Below, piece after piece: positions 42,064 to 50,735 of a DNA stretch of 64,000 nt (positions are counted from its first letter, which is position 1; each line of letters begins with the position of its first letter). This DNA is from DAOQTX01 sp035340715 (GTDB lineage Bacteria > Bacteroidota > Bacteroidia > AKYH767-A > OLB10): positions 1 through 64,000 of the forward strand of contig DAOQTX010000002.1 of assembly GCA_035340715.1 (NCBI GenBank), given 5' to 3'. Position numbers and translations under genes: made by a program. The notes under the pieces were generated by a model that saw nothing but the letters and a program-made list of their open reading frames with translations, had not been told where the DNA came from and made no database searches.

Positions 42064-43551
42064 ATGAGACATTATATATCAGGAATGCTGTTTACAACAG
42101 CATTCCTTTTCATTCCTTTTTTTATTTCTGCACAAAATCAAATAGATGCATTACGATATAGCCGAATGCAATTTGGATCAACAGCACGTAGTCTTGCCAC
42201 AGGAGGAGCATTTTCTGCACTAGGAGCTGATTTGTCTGTTTTGTCAACCAACCCTGGTGGTTTAGGTTTGTATAGAAACGGAGATATAAATTTTACTCCT
42301 GCATTTTATATTAGAAGCGTTGATAGTAAATATCTTGATAAGAACTTAAGTGATAGTAAGGTGCAATTTGGATTTTACAATCTTGGAATCGTTGCTGTAT
42401 CACAAAATGGATCATCTTCTCCTTGGAAAAGACACGTTATTTCTTTTGGATACAATAAGTTAGCTAGTTTTAATACCAATTCATATTTTGAAGGATTCAA
42501 CCAACAGAATTCTTTACTAACCAATTTCGTTGAACAATCGCAAGGACTGAGTGCTTCTACATTGAGCAACAACAGCGCTTTTGATCTAAATCTTGCTTTT
42601 CAAACTTGTGCAATAGATACTTCAAGTGATGGAAATTATTATTCGGGATTTCCAAATGCACATGTAATGCAAAGCCGATTATTTGAAAGCAGAGGTTCGA
42701 TAGGAGAGTGGTCGTTTGGTTATGGTGGTACGCTTGAAGAAAAATTATATCTCGGAGCATCACTTAATTTTCCTACCATTAGATATGATGAAGTTTCTTT
42801 ATATGAGGAATCCGATATACAGCATGATTCTTCTTTAGTTTGTGGAGCCGATTTGGATGCCATTACGTATAGAAAAGATCTTTTGACCAAAGGGAATGGA
42901 ATAAATTTAAAGTTTGGAATGATTGTACGACCTTCCGATTATGTGCGATTGGGTATTGCCATTCATACTCCAACTTATTTTGTAATGAAAGATTATTATT
43001 CATCGAGATTTACCAGCAACTTTACAGATGGCAGTAGCTATAGCGAAGATTCTCCTGCTGGTTTTTATCAGTACAACTTAACCACGCCATTTAGAATGCT
43101 AGCAAGTGTAGCATTTATGTTTGGTCAAGCCGGATTTCTGACGGGTGAATATGAGTATGTTGACTATGCCAATGCCAAATTAAAAGCTCCTGATTATTCA
43201 TTTAGTCAAGAGAATTCAGCTATTAAAGGACAGTATACCTCATCACATAATGTACGATTGGGAGCTGAGGCTAAGCTCGACAACATCAGTTTGCGATTTG
43301 GCGCTTCTTATGCACAATCACCTTATGAAGGAGACTCACAATCTATTTCTGAATCGAATAGTAGAAATACTATTGGCTTTAGTGGTGGCTTTGGTTACAA
43401 ATATGAAAATTGGTATTTGGATGTAGGATATGCATTCAACTCGTCTAAAGAGTATTATCAGCCATATACAGTCAATAATGGTCTTAGTCCGGTTAGTTTA
43501 GAGGAAATAAAGGAACATCGCTTACTGATCACTACAGGATGGCGATTCTAG
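42064..43551 (+). CDS. OmpP1/FadL-like outer membrane protein
   Basis: A 495-aa outer-membrane beta-barrel with a signal peptide ending at ISAQN. The N-terminal signature MQFGSTARSLATGGAFSALG followed by TNPGGLGLYR is the OMPP1/FadL/TodX hatch region. The C-terminal end LLITTGWRF finishes in Phe, as barrels do. Family members import hydrophobic molecules such as long-chain fatty acids, which fits the beta-oxidation operon on the other strand. Its stop overlaps the convergent aminopeptidase stop inside a CTAG tetramer. Confidence 0.88.
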   Translation: MRHYISGMLFTTAFLFIPFFISAQNQIDALRYSRMQFGSTARSLATGGAFSALGADLSVLSTNPGGLGLYRNGDINFTPAFYIRSVDSKYLDKNLSDSKVQFGFYNLGIVAVSQNGSSSPWKRHVISFGYNKLASFNTNSYFEGFNQQNSLLTNFVEQSQGLSASTLSNNSAFDLNLAFQTCAIDTSSDGNYYSGFPNAHVMQSRLFESRGSIGEWSFGYGGTLEEKLYLGASLNFPTIRYDEVSLYEESDIQHDSSLVCGADLDAITYRKDLLTKGNGINLKFGMIVRPSDYVRLGIAIHTPTYFVMKDYYSSRFTSNFTDGSSYSEDSPAGFYQYNLTTPFRMLASVAFMFGQAGFLTGEYEYVDYANAKLKAPDYSFSQENSAIKGQYTSSHNVRLGAEAKLDNISLRFGASYAQSPYEGDSQSISESNSRNTIGFSGGFGYKYENWYLDVGYAFNSSKEYYQPYTVNNGLSPVSLEEIKEHRLLITTGWRF

Positions 43552-44552
43552 TTTGAGTAGTGTTTAATAAACGCTTTAAGATTATTCCCAAACGTATCAT
43601 TCATTTCTTTTGAAAAATCTGTTTGCTTGATGCGATATCGTTTGAAATCAACAAAAAAACTATTGTTGGGCAAATGACTACGATAATACGTGTACTTAGT
43701 ATTGTTTTTTACTTTCAGTGTATCCAAGGTTTGAAAAGTTTGACTAATGATCGAGTACTTTCTTTGAATTGAAGGAGTATGATTTCGAGTATATAGTGAA
43801 TCTAATAATTGATATGCTTTTAGAAAATGCAACTCATATAATTGCTGATCATGAAGCTCATTCGAATAGAATTGGTATTGTGAAGATTCTTTAGAGAATT
43901 TATATTCTAAAAATAACCGTGCTCCTTGCTCACCTATAAAGGTTGCCAGATTCTCATTGAAATCGATATCGTTTTTAATAAAAATGGTGCTATGCGTTAG
44001 TTCATGAATAATTAGTTCTGCTAACTTTCCTTCACTTTTGTTAAACATAGAACTTAAAATGGGATCTTTAAAAAATCCCAATGTGCTCCAAGCTGATGCC
44101 GGACTTAAATCAGTGTCAAAACCCTGTCGTATTAGTTCAAGTTGTTCTATAGTTCCTTCACCTTTATTGAAAAAACCTTTGTATGTACTCCGTCCGAATA
44201 TGGGAAACTTCCATTCATGCTCCTCAAATGATAGAGCTTTGCAAGCACTAAGTACCCACAGAGGATAGTTATTTTGTTGATCATAAAAGGTAGAATAGTT
44301 ATTCGTTTTTTTCAATCCCAGGTTCTCTTCAGCGAAACTTTTTACCTCTTGAATAAAATTTATCTTTTGTTTGATGCTATCCGAAATCAGCGAGTCATTT
44401 AGAATAGTTTCAATTGGTATTGAATTCTGAATAATGTTCAGCTGCCCTTTTAATTGTTTAATACCATACGAAATGTGATGACGATTGACAGTAAACCAAA
44501 CTCCGGTAATTATCACTAAGACGATTAGGGAGTAGAGAAGAACTTTCTTCAA
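43548..44552 (-). CDS. Putative aminopeptidase (PF10023-type)
   Basis: A 334-aa protein with an N-terminal membrane anchor (about 4-22) and a zinc motif HELTH (183-187) in IIHELTHSTIFIKND. FNENLATFIGEQGARLF follows with a likely third zinc ligand. This is the Aminopep family (formerly DUF2265), putative membrane-bound aminopeptidases. It is the last gene of the beta-oxidation directon, 12 bp after the acyl-CoA dehydrogenase, and convergent with the FadL-like gene. Confidence 0.82.
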   Translation of the reverse strand: MKKVLLYSLIVLVIITGVWFTVNRHHISYGIKQLKGQLNIIQNSIPIETILNDSLISDSIKQKINFIQEVKSFAEENLGLKKTNNYSTFYDQQNNYPLWVLSACKALSFEEHEWKFPIFGRSTYKGFFNKGEGTIEQLELIRQGFDTDLSPASAWSTLGFFKDPILSSMFNKSEGKLAELIIHELTHSTIFIKNDIDFNENLATFIGEQGARLFLEYKFSKESSQYQFYSNELHDQQLYELHFLKAYQLLDSLYTRNHTPSIQRKYSIISQTFQTLDTLKVKNNTKYTYYRSHLPNNSFFVDFKRYRIKQTDFSKEMNDTFGNNLKAFIKHYSN

Positions 44553-44564
44553 GTGTGCTTGTAA

Positions 44565-46352
44565 TTAAAAACAATAGGAATTCGCTTCAAGCATGTGTCT
44601 GGCGATTCTGCGTCTTGCTTCTTTCGAGTTATAATTCTGAACTTTTGTGAAGCGCTTTAGTCCCATTTGCAACATTCTTAATTCATCTCCTTCGGCCATT
44701 GCTCCAATGGCTGCTTTACCGGCTAAGTTTATTCTATCGGAGGCGGATTGAACATATACATTGAGCATGTCATGATATACCGATAACTTTTTTTCATCAA
44801 TACTTCCGCTGAGTTTATTGACTCTCAAATAAATTGATTCTGCAACGAAAATGTCGATCAGCATATCGGTTATGTTCATTATTATTTCTTGCTCTGTTAC
44901 AAGCTTCATCATATACTTCTGTGCTGCAAAGCCTGCAACCATCAGAGCCGCTTTCTTAAAAGCGTTTATATTATTTTCCAACAGCAACATTGGATCATCC
45001 GATCCATTACCAAACTCTGGAATAGACATAAGTTCTTTTTGAACATTTGAAGCCGCTGTCATCAAATCCAATTCTCCTTTCATGGCTCTTTTAACCAACA
45101 TATCCACTGTCAATAGTCGATTGATCTCATTGGTGCCTTCAAAAATTCTATTGATTCTGGAGTCACGATAAGACCTATCCATTGGATAATCGGTTGAGTA
45201 TCCATAGCCACCGTATATTTGTACACCTTCGTCCACTACGAAATCCAGAACTTCACTTCCAAATACTTTTATCATTGCACATTCCGCAGCATATTCTTCA
45301 GCGGCCGACAAAAGTGATTTTTCGTAACTCATTCCCTCAGACTGTTTAAGTTTTTCATCCTCATCAATCATGTGGGCTAAACGATAAAGTGTAGTTTCCA
45401 GCGCAAAGGTTCTTATTGCTTGTTCGGCTAATTTGTGCTTTATAGCTCCAAATTTTCCAAGCGACATATTAAACTGTTCTCTTGTATTTGCATATTCAAC
45501 CGAAAGTCCGGCACTTCTTTTGCATCCACCTAAAGCAGCCGCAGCTAATTTTAAGCGACCAATATTTAATATATTAAATGCAATCAGGTGCCCCTTACCA
45601 ATTTCGCCAAGAACGTTTTCAACCGGTACTTTACAATCGTTAAAAAATACCTGACGGGTAGAAGAACCTTTAATTCCCATTTTATGTTCTTCATTGCCTA
45701 ATGAAATACCGGGATATTCTTTCTCAATAATAAATCCTGTAAATTTCTCTCCATCAATTTTAGCGAATACAATAAAAACATCTGCAAAACCTGCATTGGT
45801 AATCCACATTTTCTGTCCATTAATGATATAATGTTTCTTATCAGCGCTGAGCACAGCTTTAGTTTTTGCTGCTAAAGCATCTGATCCAGATCCAGGTTCG
45901 GTTAAACAATAAGAAGCTTTTAATTCTCCGCTGGATAGTTTAGGCAGATACTTCTTTTTTTGATCTTCATTTCCGAAATATAAAATTGGTAATGTACCAA
46001 TACCAGTATGAGCAGCCATAGCCACTGCAAATGAATGTCCAGCTCCCAGAACTTCTGTAATTAATGTTCCGGTAATAAAATCTTTTCCTAAGCCTTCATA
46101 ACTTTCAGGAATACTAAGACTAAGCAAGCCCAACTGTCCGGCTTTATCAATCAAAGAAGCCATTAAACCTTCTTCCATATTGTCTATTCGATCGAGTATT
46201 GGAAAGACTTCTGTATTAAGAAATTCCTTACCCATATCAGCCATCATTTTGTGTTCTTCTGAAAATTGTTCGGGAATAAAAGTGCTCATTTCAGAAGTGG
46301 GTGTGACTAGAAATGCACCACCACGCATTGTTTTTGTTTCTACCTTATTCAT
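44565..46352 (-). CDS. Acyl-CoA dehydrogenase (long, VLCAD-like)
   Basis: FAD-dependent first oxidation step of beta-oxidation. The 595-aa protein has the normal core with YCLTEPGSGSDALAAKTKA, MWITNAGFADVFIVFAK and IYGGYGYSTDYPMDRSYRDSR followed by IFEGTNEINRLL with the catalytic-loop Glu. A C-terminal extension of about 170 residues is as in very-long-chain enzymes. It lies 64 bp after the thiolase gene in the same operon. Confidence 0.95.
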   Translation of the reverse strand: MNKVETKTMRGGAFLVTPTSEMSTFIPEQFSEEHKMMADMGKEFLNTEVFPILDRIDNMEEGLMASLIDKAGQLGLLSLSIPESYEGLGKDFITGTLITEVLGAGHSFAVAMAAHTGIGTLPILYFGNEDQKKKYLPKLSSGELKASYCLTEPGSGSDALAAKTKAVLSADKKHYIINGQKMWITNAGFADVFIVFAKIDGEKFTGFIIEKEYPGISLGNEEHKMGIKGSSTRQVFFNDCKVPVENVLGEIGKGHLIAFNILNIGRLKLAAAALGGCKRSAGLSVEYANTREQFNMSLGKFGAIKHKLAEQAIRTFALETTLYRLAHMIDEDEKLKQSEGMSYEKSLLSAAEEYAAECAMIKVFGSEVLDFVVDEGVQIYGGYGYSTDYPMDRSYRDSRINRIFEGTNEINRLLTVDMLVKRAMKGELDLMTAASNVQKELMSIPEFGNGSDDPMLLLENNINAFKKAALMVAGFAAQKYMMKLVTEQEIIMNITDMLIDIFVAESIYLRVNKLSGSIDEKKLSVYHDMLNVYVQSASDRINLAGKAAIGAMAEGDELRMLQMGLKRFTKVQNYNSKEARRRIARHMLEANSYCF

Positions 46353-46416
46353 AATACATTAAATGATTATTATAATACGAAAAAAAAGGCAATTAGTTTT
46401 AATATTCGGATATTAA

Positions 46417-47595
46417 TCAGAACATTTCGAAAACCCCAGCTGCACCTTGTCCGGTACCTACACACATGGTTACCATGCCGTATTTTAAATTTCTTCTTGT
46501 AAGCTCGTTGAAAAGCTGAACACTAAGTTTGGCTCCCGAGCATCCTAGCGGATGGCCTAGTGCAATTGCACCGCCATTAACATTTACCATGTCAGGGTTT
46601 AAACCTGTTTCTCTAATAACAGCTATGGACTGCGATGCGAAAGCCTCATTTAATTCTACCAACTGAATATCACTGAGTTTAAGATTCGCTTTTTTCAATG
46701 CTTTAGGAATTGCTTCAACCGGGCCAATGCCCATAATACGTGGACTAACTCCTGCTACCCCATAAGACAACATTTTTGCCAAGGGTTTATTTTTTAATTT
46801 TTTGGCAAAGGTATCTGAAACCAATAGCACAAATGCAGCTCCATCACTTGTTTGAGAAGAATTTCCTGCCGTAATACTACCTTGAGCGGAAAATACCGGC
46901 TTTAATGTATTTAGTTTTTCAACGCTGGTATCGGCTCTAGGGCCTTCATCAATACTAAATTGTATTTCTTTCTCACTGCGTTTATTTTTTTCGTTTAGAA
47001 ATACTTCCTTGAAAGTATATGGAACAATTTGCGAAGTAAAATATCCTTGATCAATTGCTTTTATTGCTTTTTGATGAGAATGGTAAGAAAATTCATCTTG
47101 GTCGCTGCGACTAACCTTATATTCATTCGCTACGGCCTCTGCAGTAAGTCCCATTCCCCAATAGTAATCGGGGTTTTCTAATGCGACTTTCGGATTGGGT
47201 GTAATTCTCCAACCCCCAAATGGAATAGGGGACATACATTCAACTCCACCTGCAATAATACAATCTGCTTGACCTGAAACAATTTTTGAATGCGCAATAG
47301 CTATGGTTTCAAGGCCTGATGCACAATAGCGGTTTACGGTCATGCCGGGTACTTTTTCGGTATTCAAGCCCATCAACGATATCATTCTGCCAATATTGAG
47401 ACCTTGCTCTGCCTCAGGAGTAGCATTACCAACGATGACATCATCTATATCATTGGGATCTAATTCGGGTACACTTTGAAGCAGATGTTTAATAACAGAC
47501 ACCGCTAAATCATCAGGTCGAACATTCTTCAAAGTTCCTCGTGGGGCTTTACCCACTGCACTTCTAAATCCGGCTATGATATAGGCTTCCTTCAA
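46417..47595 (-). CDS. fadA: Acetyl-CoA C-acyltransferase (3-ketoacyl-CoA thiolase)
   Basis: Cleaves 3-ketoacyl-CoA in the last step of beta-oxidation. The 392-aa protein has the nucleophile Cys in VNRYCASGLETIAIAHS (about 88), the GGAIALGHPLGCSGAK His and the catalytic MCVGTGQGAAGVFE Cys. Normal length. It lies 13 bp after the MORN-repeat gene. Confidence 0.96.
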   Translation of the reverse strand: MKEAYIIAGFRSAVGKAPRGTLKNVRPDDLAVSVIKHLLQSVPELDPNDIDDVIVGNATPEAEQGLNIGRMISLMGLNTEKVPGMTVNRYCASGLETIAIAHSKIVSGQADCIIAGGVECMSPIPFGGWRITPNPKVALENPDYYWGMGLTAEAVANEYKVSRSDQDEFSYHSHQKAIKAIDQGYFTSQIVPYTFKEVFLNEKNKRSEKEIQFSIDEGPRADTSVEKLNTLKPVFSAQGSITAGNSSQTSDGAAFVLLVSDTFAKKLKNKPLAKMLSYGVAGVSPRIMGIGPVEAIPKALKKANLKLSDIQLVELNEAFASQSIAVIRETGLNPDMVNVNGGAIALGHPLGCSGAKLSVQLFNELTRRNLKYGMVTMCVGTGQGAAGVFEMF

Positions 47596-47608
47596 TAGTA
47601 AAAATCAA

Positions 47609-48286
47609 TTAGTTATTTTCTTCTGTTTTCTGATCGTCTCCACCTTCATTATTTTGCTCATCTGTTGGTGCAACATTTAATTTTGGTGCTGTGCCATTAG
47701 GATTTTTCTGAGCTTCTAAAGCTGCTTTTCTGGCCGCTTCATCTGCTTTCTTTTTATCATCTGCGGCTTTTGCTGCCTCAGCGGCTTTCACGTCAACCCC
47801 ATCTTTATAGATTACACTATTGGTTAGCGCACCTCTACGGTTGTATGCGCGCCATTCTCCATCTTTTTGACCATATTTGTAATCTCCTTCAAGAGAAACC
47901 TCTCCATCATCAAAATACTTAGTCCATCGCCCATTCTTTTTTCCTCCTAAATACTCTCCTTCTATCCTCAAACTTCCCGAGTAGTAGTATCTACGATATA
48001 CACCTTCTTTTACACCACTGAAATATTCAGTCTCTTCCATGATTTTTGTGTAGGGATAATAGCGCTTACTAATTCCATGTTTTTTATTGTTCAAATACTC
48101 AATTTCTTGAGTGATCTCACACATAGAATTGAAGTACTTCCAAACTCCTTGCTTTTGACCAAATTCATCAGTTTTGTTTCTATGCTTTTCTTTTCGAGGA
48201 GCATATTTGGGTTTGTCTTCGGTCTGACTGAATGAAGCAAAGGGCAGTAGAGCCAGAAAAAGAATCAGGATTTTACGAGCAAGCAT
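47609..48286 (-). CDS. Exported MORN-repeat (YwqK-like) protein
   Basis: A 225-aa protein with a signal peptide (ASFSQT). At least four repeats of the YwqK/MORN-variant type follow (GVWKYF, HGISKRYYPY, EGVYRRYYYSG, NGRWTKYFDDGEV, DGEWRAYNRRG; about 45-150). Then come an Ala/Lys-rich, probably helical segment (about 160-190) and an acidic disordered tail. Function is unknown; the 'antitoxin YwqK' label used for the family is not supported here. It lies between the dehydrogenase/hydratase fusion (43 bp) and thiolase (13 bp) genes. Confidence 0.8.
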   Translation of the reverse strand: MLARKILILFLALLPFASFSQTEDKPKYAPRKEKHRNKTDEFGQKQGVWKYFNSMCEITQEIEYLNNKKHGISKRYYPYTKIMEETEYFSGVKEGVYRRYYYSGSLRIEGEYLGGKKNGRWTKYFDDGEVSLEGDYKYGQKDGEWRAYNRRGALTNSVIYKDGVDVKAAEAAKAADDKKKADEAARKAALEAQKNPNGTAPKLNVAPTDEQNNEGGDDQKTEENN

Positions 48287-48329
48287 CTGACAGGTGTTTT
48301 TTATTTATGGGTTAAAAATAATACAAAAA

Positions 48330-50732
48330 TTAATTTCTGAGTGGCTTTCCGCTTGTAAGAATACTTTGTATCCGTTCGAGCGTTTTTTTCTCGGTGCACA
48401 AAGATAAAAATGCTTTTCTTTCCAAATCAAGCAGATACTGTTCATTTACATGTGTTCCCGAAGGTAAATCTCCTCCACAAAGTGCATAACCCAATTTCTG
48501 ACTTATTTTTAGATCATATTCGGAAATATAGTTACCGGCCAACATGGAATTTGCTCCCGCATAAACCATTCCAAGACCGGTGTTGCCCATTATTTTTATC
48601 GGTTTTGGCGAAGGTTTTACATAACCAGATTCTGATAATGCGATTACTGATTCTTTGGCTCTGAATATTTGTAAAGATCGATTGATTTCGATTTGATCGA
48701 TACCTTTTCTCAAATAACCCAAGTTGAATGCCTCCAATCCGGATGTACTGACTTTTGCCATAGCGATGGTAAGGAATCGGGACTTTAACTGATTCAATTC
48801 AATATCACCCTCGCTAATCTCTTCAGACAATCTTAAAGCAAATTCTTTAGTTCCTCCACCGGCAGGAATTAATCCAACTCCCACTTCCACCAATCCCATA
48901 TAAGTTTCGGCTGCAGCAACAACTTTCGCAGAATGCATACTGAATTCACAAGCACCTCCTAAAGAAAGGCTATGAGGGGCAAGCACAACAGGAACTGAGG
49001 AGTATTTTATCTTCATTGAAGCATTTTGAAAAGATCTAACAGCGAAATCGATTTCATCAAATTCCTGTTCAACAGCCATCATAAACACAAGACCAAGGTT
49101 TGCTCCGGCTGAAAAGTTCATTCCTTCATTGGCGATGACCATACCTCGGTGATTTTTTTCAGCAATATCGATCGATTGGTTAATAGCGTTTAGAATTTCA
49201 CCTCCAACGGTATTCATTTTGGTATGGAACTCAAGATTTACAACATCGTTACCTATATCGATTAAGCTTGCACCTGAATTATTCCAAACCACATTGTTTT
49301 GTTTCAATATGGATAATGAAATTTTAGATTCTCTTCCCGGAATGCGCTCATAAGACTTAGTTGCAGTAGCGAAGTACGCTAATTGGTTTTCAGTTAATTG
49401 ATAAAAAGCATTGGATTTATTCTCCTGTATGTTGCCAATCCATTTAGCTTCAGTTAAAGAATGTTCTTTTATTAATGATCTTCCATTGTCAAATCCTACA
49501 CAATCCCAAAGTTCAAAAGGTCCCAATTGCCAACCAAAGCCACTTTTCATGGCATCATCAATCTGATAAAAATCATCACAAATTTCTCCGACACGATGAG
49601 CGGAGTAAGCAAATAGATGGGCAAGAATATGTCTATAAAACTTTCCTACATCATCTTTGGTTTGTACTAAAAATCGAATTCGATCTTTTAAGTCGTCTAT
49701 AGCTTTTGCCGATTCAATAGTTGCGATTTTTTTTCGTTTTTGCTCAGTATATTCTAACGTTGTAAGATCTAAAGAGAGTATGGCTTTCTTTCCAGATTCA
49801 TTTTTGGTTTTAAAATAAAAGCCTTTACCACTCTTATCGCCTAACTGATTGTTCTGCTTCATTTGCTGAACATAAGAAGGTAGATTAAACTCTTCTCTTC
49901 GTTCATCGTTTATGGCGTGTTGATGAAGTCCTTCTGCAACAAAGACTAAAGTGTCTAGACCAACTACATCACATGTTCTGAAGGTTGCTGACTTTGGTCT
50001 TCCAAACACAGTTCCGGTAAGTATATCAACATCTTCTATCGTTAAACTTGAATTGCTCATAAAATGAAATAAATTCACAATTGAGTAAACACCAATGCGG
50101 TTGGCTATAAAAGCTGGTGAGTCTTTGCAGATAACGCAATCTTTTCCGAGATATCTAGTGCCAAAATCTACCAAAAAATTGATCAACTCTTTTTCAGTTT
50201 CATTTCCGGGTATGATTTCTAATAAGGGTAAGTAACGAACCGGATTAAAGAAGTGAGTTCCACAAAAGTGTTTTTTAAAATCATCGCTTCGGTTTTGCGT
50301 TAGAACTGAAATTGGAATGCCTGAAGTATTGCTGCTGATGATGGTTCCGGTTTTTCTGTATTGCTCTACCTTTTCATACAATGATTGTTTAATGGCAGGT
50401 TGTTCAATTATAGCCTCAATAATCCAATCGCATTCTGCTATTTTAGATAAATGGTCTTCTAGATTTCCACAGGTGATTAAATTTCTCATCTCCGGTAGAT
50501 AAACAGAAGAAGGTTTTGATTTTAAGGTTTGCTCGAGAGCTTGGTTAACTATTCGATTGCGTACTCTTGGGTGGTCGAGTGTAAGGCCTGATTGTTCTTC
50601 TTGAGTGCTTAATTTGTTGGGAACAATATCCAACAACAATACTTGTATTCCGGTATTTGCAAAGTGGCAAGCAATTCTTGATCCCATAACACCGGATCCT
50701 AAAACAGCTACCTTTTTTATAGAGCGATTCAT
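48330..50732 (-). CDS. 3-hydroxyacyl-CoA dehydrogenase / enoyl-CoA hydratase fusion
   Basis: Catalyses hydration and NAD-dependent oxidation in beta-oxidation. The 800-aa protein has the dehydrogenase first: Rossmann motif VAVLGSGVMGSRIACHFA, HFFNPVRYLPLLEIIPG and DSPAFIANRIG. An enoyl-CoA hydratase/crotonase domain follows from about 500 (NEGMNFSAGANLG and VEVGVGLIPAGGGTKEF). This order, reverse of E. coli FadB, matches FadN-type enzymes. It starts 3 nt after the acyl-CoA synthetase stop. Confidence 0.94.
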   Translation of the reverse strand: MNRSIKKVAVLGSGVMGSRIACHFANTGIQVLLLDIVPNKLSTQEEQSGLTLDHPRVRNRIVNQALEQTLKSKPSSVYLPEMRNLITCGNLEDHLSKIAECDWIIEAIIEQPAIKQSLYEKVEQYRKTGTIISSNTSGIPISVLTQNRSDDFKKHFCGTHFFNPVRYLPLLEIIPGNETEKELINFLVDFGTRYLGKDCVICKDSPAFIANRIGVYSIVNLFHFMSNSSLTIEDVDILTGTVFGRPKSATFRTCDVVGLDTLVFVAEGLHQHAINDERREEFNLPSYVQQMKQNNQLGDKSGKGFYFKTKNESGKKAILSLDLTTLEYTEQKRKKIATIESAKAIDDLKDRIRFLVQTKDDVGKFYRHILAHLFAYSAHRVGEICDDFYQIDDAMKSGFGWQLGPFELWDCVGFDNGRSLIKEHSLTEAKWIGNIQENKSNAFYQLTENQLAYFATATKSYERIPGRESKISLSILKQNNVVWNNSGASLIDIGNDVVNLEFHTKMNTVGGEILNAINQSIDIAEKNHRGMVIANEGMNFSAGANLGLVFMMAVEQEFDEIDFAVRSFQNASMKIKYSSVPVVLAPHSLSLGGACEFSMHSAKVVAAAETYMGLVEVGVGLIPAGGGTKEFALRLSEEISEGDIELNQLKSRFLTIAMAKVSTSGLEAFNLGYLRKGIDQIEINRSLQIFRAKESVIALSESGYVKPSPKPIKIMGNTGLGMVYAGANSMLAGNYISEYDLKISQKLGYALCGGDLPSGTHVNEQYLLDLERKAFLSLCTEKKTLERIQSILTSGKPLRN

Positions 50733-50735
50733 AAA

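Noticed and set aside
47609..48286. YwqK-type 'antitoxin' of a toxin-antitoxin system
   Set aside because: The protein has a signal peptide, and no toxin gene is adjacent. The label comes from a database family name.
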